Below are positions 51,194 to 59,612 of a stretch of 64,000 bases of DNA, piece by piece. Every line of letters begins with the position of its first letter. Positions within the stretch are counted from its first letter, which is position 1. A model generated the notes under the pieces. The model saw only the letters and a list, made by a program, of their open reading frames with translations. It was not told the DNA's origin and made no database searches. Source of the DNA: Amycolatopsis benzoatilytica AK 16/65 (GTDB lineage Bacteria; Actinomycetota; Actinomycetes; Mycobacteriales; Pseudonocardiaceae); assembly GCF_000383915.1 (NCBI RefSeq), contig NZ_KB912942.1, positions 5,482,367 to 5,546,366 on the forward strand, given 5' to 3'. The position numbers were made by a program, and so were the translations under genes.

Positions 51194-53310
51194 CCGCACC
51201 CGCTCCGGCGAAGGGCCGGTTACTGCGCGGCGGCCGCGTCGTCGCCCGTGTCCTGCTGGTGTGGGCGGCGGTCACCGGCGCCCTCCGGCTCCTCGACGCG
51301 TGGCTGGACGGGTTCGCCCTGCATTCGTGGTGGCAGCCGACGGTGTGCGCGCTGATCCTCGGCCTGCTGATCTCGGTGGTGTGGCCGTTCGTGGTGCGAG
51401 TCGCCTGGCCCATCACGTATTTCACGCTCGGCGTCGGCACCTACCTCCTGCTCAGCGCCGCGACGCTGGGGATCCTGAAAGCCGTGCCCGGCGTCGAACT
51501 GCGCGGCTTCTCCACCGCGGTGCTCATCACCGTCTCGATGGCCGCCGTCGGCGCGGTGATCTCCAGCGTGCTGGCCGTCGACGAAGACGAGATCTTCTTC
51601 CGCCGCGCCGCCCGCCGGCACCGGAAGTCCGCGCACCGCACGGACTTCTCCGACGCCCCGCCCGGTGTCGTCTTCCTGCAGATCGACGGGCTCGGCTACG
51701 ACACCGTCCGCCGCGCGATCCGCGACGGCGACATGCCGACCTTCGCCGCGTGGCTCTCCGAAGGCACCCATTCGCTCACCCGCTGGCACACCGACTGGAG
51801 TTCGCAGACCGGCGCGGCGGTCTGCGGCATCCTGCACGGTTCGAACCACGACATCCTCGGTTTCCGCTGGTACGAAAAGGATCGCGACCACGTCATGGCG
51901 TGCGCGCACCCGTCCGACGCGGCCGAGATCGAGCGGCGGCACAGCGACGGGCGCGGGCTGCTGTCGATCGGCGGCGCGAGCCACGGCAACCTGTTCTCCG
52001 GCGACGCCGCGCACGTCAGCCTCACCATGAGTTCCGTGCCGGTCCTCACTCCGCGCAAGCGTCGCCGGGGCCGGGTCGGCACCGGCTATCGCGCCTACTT
52101 CGCCAACCCGGTCAACGTGTTGCGCACCTTCGGCGTCGCCCTCGTGGACGTGGTCCGCGAGCTGTCCGCCGCGGCCCGGCAGCGCCGCGCCGGAGTGCTG
52201 CCGCGCATCCCGCGCGGCGGCGTGTACCCGCTCGCCCGGCCCGGCACGACGGTGATCGCTCGCGACGTCGTGGTGTCGGCGATCATCGGCGACATGCTCG
52301 CCGGCCGGCCGGTGGTGTACGCGGATTTCCTCGGCTACGACGAGGTCGCGCATCATTCCGGCATCGAACGGTTCGACACGCTGGCGGTGCTGCGCTCGAT
52401 CGACCAGCAGTTCGCGCGGCTGCTGCGCGCCGGGCGGCTCGCGCCGCGCCGCTACCACCTCGTCGGGCTGTCGGATCACGGACAGACGCAAGGGCAGGCG
52501 TTCGTCGACCGGTTCGGCGAGACCGTCGAAGCGCTCATCGGCCGGCTGTGCGGCGGCGAACCAGTTGCGGAGCAAGGGAAGCGTCGGCAGGCGGAAAGCT
52601 GGCAGGTGAACGCCGCTCTCGCCGAGGCGACCGCGACCGGCGGGCTGATCGCGCGCCGGCTCCGCGCCCGGGTCGAGGACGCCGAATGCGCCGAGGACCG
52701 GCCGCGCACCGCGAGCGGCTCGCCGGGCCGGGTCACCCGGGTCGCGCCCGGTGTGGTCGCGGTCGTGTCCGGCCACCTCGCGATGGTGTCGTTCACCGAA
52801 CACGAGGGCCGGGTCGAGCTGGAGACCATCGAACGCGAGCACCCGGACCTGCTGCCGTCGCTGGTCGACCACGACGGCATCGGGTTCTTGCTGGTCCGCA
52901 GCGGCGAATTCGGCCCGGTGGTGCTCGGGCGCGACGGACTGAAACGGCTGGCCACCGGCGTCGTGATCGGCGAGGACCCGCTGGCGGACTACGGACCGCA
53001 CGCCGCCGAGCTGATCGCGCGCGTCGACACGTTCCCGCATTGCGCGGACATCATGATCAACAGCCGGTACGACGCGGATTCGGACCAGTCGTCGCCGTTC
53101 GAACGGCACGTCGGCTCGCATGGCGCGCTCGGCGGACCGCAGCAGCGCGGTTTCCTCTTGCACCCGAAGGAGTTCCCGACTCCCGGCGAACCCGTCGGCG
53201 CGGAAGCCGTGCACCGCGTGTTCCGCGACTGGCTCACTTTCCTCGGCCACCCGGAAGCCGGTGCGGCCGAAGACACAACCGCTGTCGTCCCCTCGGAGGT
53301 CGTTTCATGA
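51190..53310 (+). CDS. Membrane-anchored phosphodiesterase/alkaline-phosphatase-fold enzyme
   Basis: A 706-aa protein. The first 150 residues hold four hydrophobic segments resembling the phage-holin-family membrane region (VCALILGLLISVVWPFVVRV, TYFTLGVGTYLLLSAATLGI). A type I phosphodiesterase/nucleotide pyrophosphatase-like domain follows: metal Asp166 in LQIDGLGYDTV, ADFLGYDEVAHHSG, and GLSDHGQTQG. The substrate is likely a phosphodiester at or in the membrane; by context with DedA it could be a lipid-linked phosphate. Both ends overlap neighbours by 4 nt. Confidence 0.87.
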   Translation: MTAPAPAKGRLLRGGRVVARVLLVWAAVTGALRLLDAWLDGFALHSWWQPTVCALILGLLISVVWPFVVRVAWPITYFTLGVGTYLLLSAATLGILKAVPGVELRGFSTAVLITVSMAAVGAVISSVLAVDEDEIFFRRAARRHRKSAHRTDFSDAPPGVVFLQIDGLGYDTVRRAIRDGDMPTFAAWLSEGTHSLTRWHTDWSSQTGAAVCGILHGSNHDILGFRWYEKDRDHVMACAHPSDAAEIERRHSDGRGLLSIGGASHGNLFSGDAAHVSLTMSSVPVLTPRKRRRGRVGTGYRAYFANPVNVLRTFGVALVDVVRELSAAARQRRAGVLPRIPRGGVYPLARPGTTVIARDVVVSAIIGDMLAGRPVVYADFLGYDEVAHHSGIERFDTLAVLRSIDQQFARLLRAGRLAPRRYHLVGLSDHGQTQGQAFVDRFGETVEALIGRLCGGEPVAEQGKRRQAESWQVNAALAEATATGGLIARRLRARVEDAECAEDRPRTASGSPGRVTRVAPGVVAVVSGHLAMVSFTEHEGRVELETIEREHPDLLPSLVDHDGIGFLLVRSGEFGPVVLGRDGLKRLATGVVIGEDPLADYGPHAAELIARVDTFPHCADIMINSRYDADSDQSSPFERHVGSHGALGGPQQRGFLLHPKEFPTPGEPVGAEAVHRVFRDWLTFLGHPEAGAAEDTTAVVPSEVVS

Positions 53311-53546
53311 GCAACCCGATCGTCTATGGCGCGAGCTGGTGCCCGGACGTCAAACGCAGCCGCGCGCTGCTCGACGCGAAAGGTGTCGAGTACGACTACG
53401 TGGACGTCGAGGCCGACGCTGCCGCCGAAGCTCGCGTGCGCGAGCTGCAGGACGGTGCCCGGCGCATCCCGACCATCGTCTTCGCGGACGGCAGCCACCT
53501 CGTGGAGCCGAGCGACGACGAGCTGAACGCGCACCTGGCACGATGA
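53307..53546 (+). CDS. Monothiol glutaredoxin/mycoredoxin-like protein
   Basis: A 79-aa thioredoxin-fold protein: IVYGASWCPDVKRSRALLD with a single active-site Cys (Cys12, CPDV instead of CxxC), cis-Pro segment RRIPTIVFADGSHLVEPS. Mycoredoxins reduce mycothiol-mixed disulfides with one Cys, so function is possible without the second. ATG overlaps the previous stop (ATGA). Confidence 0.88.
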   Translation: MSNPIVYGASWCPDVKRSRALLDAKGVEYDYVDVEADAAAEARVRELQDGARRIPTIVFADGSHLVEPSDDELNAHLAR

Positions 53547-53758
53547 TCGCCGATCTCCCGCTCGGCACCCGCGTCGTGGTGCGCTACCGGATCGAGGGCG
53601 GGTTCACCGACGCCCTCGGCCCGCTGCGTGCCCGCGACGAGGAAACCTGCACGGTCGAAACGAAACGCGGGCTGGTCGTAGTGCCGCTCGCCGCGATCGT
53701 CGCCGCCAAGCCGGTGCCGCCGGCACCGGTCCGGCGGCATGGCTCGGCAGGCGAGTAA
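53543..53758 (+). CDS. Small SH3-like domain protein, 71 aa
   Basis: Begins MIADLPLGTRVVVRYRIEGG and continues with LGPLRARDEETCTVETKRG; this resembles the N-terminal SH3-like barrel of Rv0428c-type GNAT proteins but stands alone here without an acetyltransferase domain. ATGA overlap with the redoxin. Function unknown; resemblance is from memory of the family. Confidence 0.65.
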   Translation: MIADLPLGTRVVVRYRIEGGFTDALGPLRARDEETCTVETKRGLVVVPLAAIVAAKPVPPAPVRRHGSAGE

Positions 53759-53836
53759 CAGAGTTCGAGGATCCCGGACGCCGGGAACGGCGAAAATCGA
53801 GTGGCTGTCCGCGACCGGACCTGTGACGATCACCGG

Positions 53837-54592
53837 ATGCGCACCTTCGACGAACTGGTGGAAGAGGCCGCCGCCGCATCGGTGGACGGCTGGGACTTCT
53901 CCTGGCTCGACGGCCGAGCCAGCGAGCAGCGCCCGTCCTGGGGCTATCAGCGGCTGCTCGGCGAACGGCTGCGGACCGTCGGGTCCGTCGCGGACATCCA
54001 GACCGGTGGCGGCGAGGTGCTGGCCGGAGTACCGGTACTGCCGCCGCTGACCGTCGCCACCGAATCGTGGCCGCCGAATCTGGCCAAGGCCGCCGCGCTG
54101 CTCGAACCGCGCGGCGCGACGGTTGTCGAAGACTCCGACGAGCCACCGCTTCCGTTCCAGGACAACACGTTCGAGCTGGTCACCTCCCGGCATCCGGTCA
54201 CCGTGTGGTGGGACGAGATCGCCCGGGTGCTCAAGCCGGGCGGCAGCTATCTGTCGCAGCAGGTCGGGCCGTGGAGTGTGTTCGAGCTGGTCGAATACTT
54301 CCTCGGCCCGCAGCCGCCGGACGTCCGCAACAGCCGGCATCCGGACCGGGCGCGGGCGGCGGCGGAAAACGCCGGACTGGAAGTGGTCGACTTGCGGTTC
54401 GAGGAGCTGCGCACCGAGTTCCACGACATCGGCGCGGTGATCTACTTCCTGCGCAAGGTGATCTGGATGGTGCCGGGGTTCACGGTCGAGGAGTACCTGC
54501 CGCGGCTGCGCGAACTGGACGGCGAACTGCGGAACGGACCGTTCGTGGCGACGACTACCCGGTTCCTGATCGAGGCCCGCAAGCCGGCGTGA
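53837..54592 (+). CDS. Class I SAM-dependent methyltransferase
   Basis: A 251-aa methyltransferase. FQDNTFELVTSRHPVTVWWD and EIARVLKPGGSYLSQQVGP are Methyltransf_11-like post-I motifs; motif I is weak (SVADIQTGGGEVLAGV, Glu/Asp-Gly-Gly kept). ATG 53837 was chosen over GTG 53801. It follows the SH3-like gene by 78 bp and may be a separate unit. Substrate unknown. Confidence 0.85.
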   Translation: MRTFDELVEEAAAASVDGWDFSWLDGRASEQRPSWGYQRLLGERLRTVGSVADIQTGGGEVLAGVPVLPPLTVATESWPPNLAKAAALLEPRGATVVEDSDEPPLPFQDNTFELVTSRHPVTVWWDEIARVLKPGGSYLSQQVGPWSVFELVEYFLGPQPPDVRNSRHPDRARAAAENAGLEVVDLRFEELRTEFHDIGAVIYFLRKVIWMVPGFTVEEYLPRLRELDGELRNGPFVATTTRFLIEARKPA

Positions 54593-54625
54593 GCGGCTAA
54601 GCCGGTTCTCACCGGCGGTATCCGC

Positions 54626-55411
54626 TCAGCAGGCATCGGCGACAGCGGCTTCGATGCCGTCCGCCAGCACCACAACGCCAGCCTCGAAGCTGAGCCGCGC
54701 TTCGTGCTCCAAATAGGACACCCCGGCAGGCGGCGGGGTCCCGCCGTCCTCGCCCAGCCGCGCGACGTGCGGGTACCGGTCAGCCAGATCCGGGGCCAGC
54801 TCGGCGAGCGCGGCGGACCGCGCCCGCCACCAGTCCTCATCGGACAGCCCGGTTTCCTTCGCCGCCTGTCGTGATTCGGCGGCGATCTGCACCGCGCCGC
54901 GAACCACGTTGAGCAGCGCGCTCACCAGCCGCCGCACCTGTCCGGCGGGCAGTCCGGTCGCGAACAGGACCCGCAGCACGGTCTCCTGCATCCGGAACTC
55001 GCCCGGGCCGAGTACCGGCCGCGCGTAAGAAACCTGCAGCAGCCACGGGTGGCGCAGGTGAAACTCCCACAGGTCCGCGGCCAGCTCGCCGAACGCGGAC
55101 CGCCAGCCCGCGGACAGGTCGTGGTCGGCGCGCAGCTCGCCGAACACCCGGTCGCACATCAGGTCGATCAGGTCGGTCTTGCTCGGCACGTAGGTGTAGA
55201 GCGCCATCGCGGTGCGCCCCAGCCGTTCGCCGACCGCGCGCATCGACAGCGCCGACATGCCTTCGACGTCGGCGAGTTCGATCGCCGCGCGCACGATCAG
55301 ATCCACGCTCAGCGCTGGTTTCGGCCCGGGTGCGCTGCGCGGCGACGGGCCAGCGCGCCACAGCAGTTCCATCGAACGACGGGCGTCGCCCTGCCCCGCG
55401 AACACGACCAC
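54626..55411 (-). CDS. TetR family regulator of the P450 operon
   Basis: A 261-aa TetR-type protein with a TetR_C_11-like C-terminus. The N-terminal VVFAGQGDARRSMELLWRAG, a conserved extension in this subgroup, supports GTG 55411 as start over ATG 55372. HTH: LSMRAVGERLGRTAMALYTY. Third gene of the P450-ferredoxin-TetR operon, 49 bp after ferredoxin, so it may regulate that operon. Confidence 0.87.
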   Translation of the reverse strand: MVVFAGQGDARRSMELLWRAGPSPRSAPGPKPALSVDLIVRAAIELADVEGMSALSMRAVGERLGRTAMALYTYVPSKTDLIDLMCDRVFGELRADHDLSAGWRSAFGELAADLWEFHLRHPWLLQVSYARPVLGPGEFRMQETVLRVLFATGLPAGQVRRLVSALLNVVRGAVQIAAESRQAAKETGLSDEDWWRARSAALAELAPDLADRYPHVARLGEDGGTPPPAGVSYLEHEARLSFEAGVVVLADGIEAAVADAC

Positions 55412-55460
55412 CGGCGACCCCTTTCCCCTTACAGGATAAAGGACCGCCGGAGCCGCGGGT

Positions 55461-55655
55461 TCAGCCGTCGAGCTCGATCGCCAGCGCCGGGCACAGCTGC
55501 GCCGCCTCCTTGACCCGCGCGTGCAGCTCTTCGGCGGGATTCTCCTGCAGCAGCAGGACTATCCCGTCGTCCTCGCGCTGGTCGAACACCTCGGGAGCGA
55601 CGAGCACGCACTGCCCGGCTCCGACACAGCGGGACTGGTCCACGACCACCTTCAT
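55461..55655 (-). CDS. 3Fe-4S ferredoxin (P450 redox partner)
   Basis: A 64-aa ferredoxin. CVGAGQC and the distant CPALAI give the three Cys of a [3Fe-4S] cluster; the usual second-cluster or fourth Cys is replaced (Ala in GAG), as in P450-linked actinobacterial ferredoxins. It is encoded 13 bp after the P450 and delivers electrons to it. Confidence 0.92.
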   Translation of the reverse strand: MKVVVDQSRCVGAGQCVLVAPEVFDQREDDGIVLLLQENPAEELHARVKEAAQLCPALAIELDG

Positions 55656-55668
55656 CTCGCGACTCCTT

Positions 55669-56871
55669 TCACCAGGTCACGGGGAGTTCGTGCACCCCGT
55701 AGACGATCATGTCGTGCTTGAAGTTCAGCTCCTCCAGCGGCTTCGCCAGCCGGAGCGTCGGAATCCGCCGGTAAAGCGTCCGGTACACGACCTGCAGTTC
55801 GACCCGCGCGAGCGGCTGGCCGAGGCATTGGTGCACGCCGTAGCCGAACGCGACGTGGTGGCGCGCCTTGCGGGTGACGTCGAGCTTGTCCGGCTCCGGG
55901 AACTGTGTTTCGTCGCGGTTGGCGATGTCGGTGGCGGCGACCAGCCCGTCGCCCTTGCGCACCGGGCAGCCGCCGATCTCCAGGTCTTCCAGCGCGACCC
56001 GCCGCCGCCCGGAGTGGACGATGGTGAGGTAGCGCAGCAGTTCCTCGACCGCGTTGGCCAGCAACGCGTCGTCGGCGTCGCGGACCGCGGCGAGCTGGTC
56101 CGGGTGCTCCAGCAACGCGACGGTGCCGAGCGCGATCATGTTCGCCGTGGTCTCGTGCCCGGCGACCAGCAGCAACTGCCCCATCGCGGCCGCTTCCCCG
56201 ACAGTCATCTCGCCGGTGGCGACCTGCCCGGTCGCGAGCCGGCTGAGCACGTCGTCGGCCGGGTCCGCGAGCTTCTTCTCGACCAGCCGCCCGAGATAGT
56301 CGAGCAGCTCCTGCCCGGCGGCGAGCGACTCGTCGGCGCTCGCGCCCCGGGAGACCAGGACCTTGCTGCAGCGGTGGAAGAAGTCCCGATCGGCGTAGGG
56401 CACGCCGAGCAGTTCGCAGATCACCAGCGAAGGCAACGGCAGCGCCAGCTCTTCCACCAGGTCGGCCGGTCGCGGACCGGCGAGCATCCGGTCGATCAGC
56501 TCATCGGCGACCTGCTGGATCCGCGGCCGCATCCGCTCGATCTTCTTCACCATGAAGTCCCCGGTGAGCAGCCGGCGCTGCGCGGCGTGCTCCGGATCGT
56601 CCATCCCGATGAACGACTTGAACCGGCTCCGCCGAGCTTTGATCCCCGGCGTCTGCGACGGATACCCGGGCAGATCCGTATCGGCGCTCACCCGGGGATC
56701 GGCGAGCATCGCGCGAACGTCTTCGTAGCGGGTGAACAGCCACGGTTCGCTGCCATCCCAGATCCGCGCCCGCGAAACCGGCTCGTCGCGCTGCCGGCGG
56801 CCCAGCTCGGGCGGCGGATCGAACGGGCAACGTCCCCGCGTCATGGGGAACTCGGTCGCGGCTTCGGTCAT
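55669..56871 (-). CDS. Cytochrome P450 (CYP105/CYP107-like)
   Basis: A 400-aa soluble class I P450. I-helix oxygen-binding AGHETT (237-242), ExxR in EELLR (276-280) and haem loop FGYGVHQCLGQPLAR with axial Cys349. The N-terminal FPMTRGRCPFDPPPEL is typical of CYP105/147-type enzymes. It inserts oxygen into an unknown substrate with electrons from the downstream ferredoxin. GCAGGAGG before ATG 56871. No biosynthetic genes are adjacent, so a xenobiotic or tailoring role cannot be separated. Confidence 0.94.
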   Translation of the reverse strand: MTEAATEFPMTRGRCPFDPPPELGRRQRDEPVSRARIWDGSEPWLFTRYEDVRAMLADPRVSADTDLPGYPSQTPGIKARRSRFKSFIGMDDPEHAAQRRLLTGDFMVKKIERMRPRIQQVADELIDRMLAGPRPADLVEELALPLPSLVICELLGVPYADRDFFHRCSKVLVSRGASADESLAAGQELLDYLGRLVEKKLADPADDVLSRLATGQVATGEMTVGEAAAMGQLLLVAGHETTANMIALGTVALLEHPDQLAAVRDADDALLANAVEELLRYLTIVHSGRRRVALEDLEIGGCPVRKGDGLVAATDIANRDETQFPEPDKLDVTRKARHHVAFGYGVHQCLGQPLARVELQVVYRTLYRRIPTLRLAKPLEELNFKHDMIVYGVHELPVTW

Positions 56872-56897
56872 CACAGCCTCCTGCGGGCAAGTTGCCA

Positions 56898-56923
56898 AAC
56901 GATCGTTCGGGTACTTACCGAAC
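56898..56923. promoter_or_regulatory. Operator-like dyads upstream of the P450 operon
   Basis: AACGATCGTT (56898-56907) is a perfect palindrome, and GTTCGG-N7-CCGAAC (56905-56923) a second dyad sharing bases with it, 27-52 bp before the P450 ATG. Likely binding site for the operon's TetR. Confidence 0.55.
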
Positions 56924-57050
56924 ACATGTTAGGGAAGGTGGTGAAAGATTGCCCAGGAGCTACCGCGAAGATCACCGGGATGGCCGCGGCGAATGGCGGG
57001 AAAAGGGCGGAAACGCCCTCGCCGATGCGGCAGCGGCCGTTCCTGGCAGG

Positions 57051-57313
57051 TCCGTGAAGGGCCCCTTGAGGGAACCTAAGTCCGCGAACGGCCCCCTGAG
57101 GGAACCCGAGTCCGCGAAGGACCCCCTGAGGGAACCCCAGTCCGCGAACGGCCCCTTCAGGGAACCCGAGTCCGTGAAGGACCCCTTCAGGGAACCCAAG
57201 TCCGTGAAGGACCCCTTCAGGGAACCCAAGTCCGTGAAGGACCCCTTCAGGGAACCCAAGTCCGTGAAGGACCCCTTGAGGGAACCCAAGTCCGCGAACG
57301 GCCCCTTCACGGA
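57051..57313. repeat. Nine-copy 30-bp tandem array of GTGAAGGG-family left arms
   Basis: Eight head-to-tail 30-bp units starting at 57051, 57081, and so on to 57261, each like TCCGTGAAGGACCCCTTCAG followed by GGAACCCAAG, then a 23-bp closing unit (57291-57313) ending TTCACGGA. Four central units are identical. Only the closing unit supplies a full right arm; internal CCCCTTCAGGG gives extra short dyads. It fills most of the 461-bp gap between the P450 promoter and the next TetR stop; no gene is supported there. Confidence 0.88.
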
Positions 57314-57332
57314 CCTGTCGCGAGCCGCCGAC

Positions 57333-57950
57333 TCAGTCGAACACCAGCTCCAGCAGCTCGTCCGCGAAACTCACCACGAGCTCCACGCTCTGCCGCCGAG
57401 CCTGCGAATGGAACAGCGCCACCCGTCCGTGCATCCCGACGAACGCGATCACCCCGGCCCGCTCGGCCGGCACCCGGAGCGCGAACCCCGCCTCGGCACA
57501 CTGGGAAAACGCCGCCGTGATCAGATCGACCACGTCCACCATCGGCCCCCGCGGCCGCACGTCCGGCGCGGATCGGCTGGCCCCGTTCGCGGTCATCAAC
57601 CGGTAGTGACCGGGATTGGCCATCGCGAACCGGCAATACGCGTGCAGCAACGCCCGCACCCGCCCCACCGCGTCGCCGTCCGGCACTTCCGACGCGGCGG
57701 TCTCCATCGCCGTCCGCAGCCGGCCGAATTCGTGCTGGGTCAGTCCTGAAACGAGTGCTGCCCGGTCACTGAAATGCTGGTAGATGCTGGCCGGAGCGAT
57801 ACCGACCGCCCGGGCGACGCCGCGGATGGTCAGCGCGTCCTCGCCGTCGAGTTCCGACAGCAGCCTGCTGGCCGCGGCGAGGATCTCTCCGCGCAGCCGT
57901 TCGCCCTCGCCCCAGCGGTTGCGCGTGCGGGCCTGGACCTCTTCAGACAC
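57333..57950 (-). CDS. TetR family regulator
   Basis: A 205-aa TetR-type protein (HTH ALTIRGVARAVGIAPASIYQHF within residues 35-58; C-terminal TetR_C_13/WHG-like HYRLMTANGASRS). The GTG at 57950 (VSEEVQARTRNRWGEGERLR) was preferred over the longer reading. Divergent from the YbaB-like gene 125 bp away. Target unknown. Confidence 0.88.
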   Translation of the reverse strand: MSEEVQARTRNRWGEGERLRGEILAAASRLLSELDGEDALTIRGVARAVGIAPASIYQHFSDRAALVSGLTQHEFGRLRTAMETAASEVPDGDAVGRVRALLHAYCRFAMANPGHYRLMTANGASRSAPDVRPRGPMVDVVDLITAAFSQCAEAGFALRVPAERAGVIAFVGMHGRVALFHSQARRQSVELVVSFADELLELVFD

Positions 57951-58075
57951 TCGCCCATTCTTACCGCTCTTGCCGCGGCCGGCAGCTTCGGCCCGCCGCG
58001 GATGTCGGTCGTTTCGTAGCCCGGCCGCCATCCGCGGTTCACCGGGCGGTGCCGGAGACTGGATAGCGTTCGTGG

Positions 58076-58693
58076 GTGCAAGATCAAGGGTGGCTGGACG
58101 ACTTCCAGCGGCGAGTGGACGAGATGCAGGCGAAAAGCCTTGCGCTGCAGGAGACGCTGAGCACGGCCGAGGGCCGGGCCCGGTCGGCGGACGGACTGGT
58201 CACGGTCTCCGTCACGCCCGGCGGTGCGCTCAAAGAGCTGCAGATCGACGACCGCGCCCTGCGCCACGGCGGCAGCCGGCTCACCGCGCTGATCATGGAG
58301 ACCTACGGCAAAGCCCAACGCCAGGTGTCGCGCGACGTGCTCGACGCGTTCGAACCGATCGCCGGCGGCAGCGAGGTGATGGACATGGTCAAGTCGTTCA
58401 TGCCCGCGCCCGAAGAAGAACCGGAGCCGGAACCGCCCGCGGAGCCGCCGCGTGCCGAACCGCCGCGCGGAGCCGCGCCGCAGGCTGCCCCGCCCGCGCC
58501 GCCCGCGCCGCCCGCGCCGGACGCGCCGCCCGCGCCGGACGCGCCGCCGGGGCGGCCGGCTGGTGCGTCCGCGCCGAACATTCCGCCCGCCGCGACACCG
58601 CAGCCCGCGTCCCCGGAGCAACCCCGGCCGACATCGGGTCCGCACCGCCGGCGCGCGGCCGGCGAGGACGACGACGAGATGGATCCGTGGTGA
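58076..58693 (+). CDS. YbaB/EbfC-like DNA-binding protein with Pro-rich tail
   Basis: A 205-aa protein. Residues 1-115 match the YbaB/EbfC fold (LDDFQRRVDEMQAKSLALQE, then VTVSVTPGGALKELQIDDRA), a nucleoid-associated type common next to WXG/ESX-type genes in actinobacteria. Residues 118-190 are a Pro/Ala-rich disordered tail with PAPPAPPAPDAPPAPDAPP-type repeats, ending in acidic EDDDEMDPW. GTG start, possibly leaderless (GATAGC box about 10 bp upstream). Confidence 0.82.
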   Translation: MQDQGWLDDFQRRVDEMQAKSLALQETLSTAEGRARSADGLVTVSVTPGGALKELQIDDRALRHGGSRLTALIMETYGKAQRQVSRDVLDAFEPIAGGSEVMDMVKSFMPAPEEEPEPEPPAEPPRAEPPRGAAPQAAPPAPPAPPAPDAPPAPDAPPGRPAGASAPNIPPAATPQPASPEQPRPTSGPHRRRAAGEDDDEMDPW

Positions 58694-58839
58694 TCGGGAT
58701 GTCAACCCGTCATTGGTGTTGGTAAATCACCATTAGCCGGACAGTACGAAAGAAGGGTCACAGTCCGGGATCTTCTGCCTACGTTGGGTCAAGCGCGCGC
58801 AAACCAGGCAAACTCCCCAACCCCGTCAGGAGCTTTCCG

Positions 58840-59412
58840 ATGTCCAGGAAGTTCGTGCTGTCCGGCGCGGTCGCACTCGCCGTCGCCGCCCTGCCGCTCG
58901 CGGGTGCTGTCGCCACCGCGGCTCCGGCCGCGGCCCCGGCGCCGGCCACCGTCGCGGCGACCACGGTGTACTACTCGACGTCCGGCGCCCCGACGTTTCG
59001 CGCCGCCATCAACGCCGGTGCCGCGAACTGGAATCGCGCGGTGAGCAACGTGCGGCTGGTCGAGAGTTCGTCCGGAGCCTCGCTGAAGTACGTCGAGGGC
59101 AACTCGTCGCAAGGTTCCTACGCACAGACCGACGGCCACGGCAACGGCACCATCTTCATCGACTACACCCAGGCCCGCCAGTACGACAACACCCGGATCA
59201 CCGCGCACGAGACCGGTCACGTGCTCGGCCTCCCGGACCACTACTCCGGTCCGTGCTCGGAACTGATGTCGGGCGGCGGTCCCGGCCCGTCCTGCACCAA
59301 CGCCAACCCGAACTCGCAGGAAAGCTCGCGCGTGCAGCAGTTGTGGGCCAACGGCTTCCGCGCCGCGCCCGGACCTCAGCAGCGGATCTACGAGAACCTG
59401 CCGACGCGCTGA
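58840..59412 (+). CDS. Snapalysin-type secreted zinc protease (M7)
   Basis: A 190-aa secreted metalloprotease. Signal peptide about 1-28 ([20 protein letters not shown]), short Ala/Pro spacer, catalytic domain with zinc motif [12 protein letters not shown] (His123, Glu124, His127, Asp133), the M7 signature, and [14 protein letters not shown] with two Cys. Small size is normal for M7. A strong hairpin follows. In Streptomyces a divergent LysR controls snpA; none is present here. Confidence 0.94.
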   Translation: MSRKFVLSGAVALAVAALPLAGAVATAAPAAAPAPATVAATTVYYSTSGAPTFRAAINAGAANWNRAVSNVRLVESSSGASLKYVEGNSSQGSYAQTDGHGNGTIFIDYTQARQYDNTRITAHETGHVLGLPDHYSGPCSELMSGGGPGPSCTNANPNSQESSRVQQLWANGFRAAPGPQQRIYENLPTR

Positions 59413-59431
59413 TCGCGGTGCTCCGCTGACC

Positions 59432-59460
59432 CGGCGGCCGGGCGCTTCGCCCGGCCGCCG
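59432..59460 (+). terminator. Terminator of the snapalysin gene
   Basis: Perfect 13-bp arms CGGCGGCCGGGCG / CGCCCGGCCGCCG with a CTT loop, 19 bp after the stop. Confidence 0.85.
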
Positions 59461-59612
59461 CTGTCTCGCGCGGGGAAGAAATTCAGTTGCCGAACCCGGC
59501 CCGCTACCCCGACGATCCATCGCATGACCATCACCCGCTGCCGACCGTCCCGTCTCTTCCCGACCGGCGGCAAGCAGCAGACGAGCCGGAAGGGCGCGAA
59601 CCGGCCAAGCCG

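Noticed and set aside
57051..57313. CRISPR array or a translated 10-residue repeat protein (antisense frame with GSLKGSFTDL repeats)
   Set aside because: There are no spacers between units, all frames are open because the unit is 30 bp, and the sequence is an amplified arm of the dispersed palindrome.
59487..59612. TTG start adding 42 residues to the LysE transporter
   Set aside because: The extension is hydrophilic and not family-like; ATG 59613 gives the normal length, and TTG starts are rare here.
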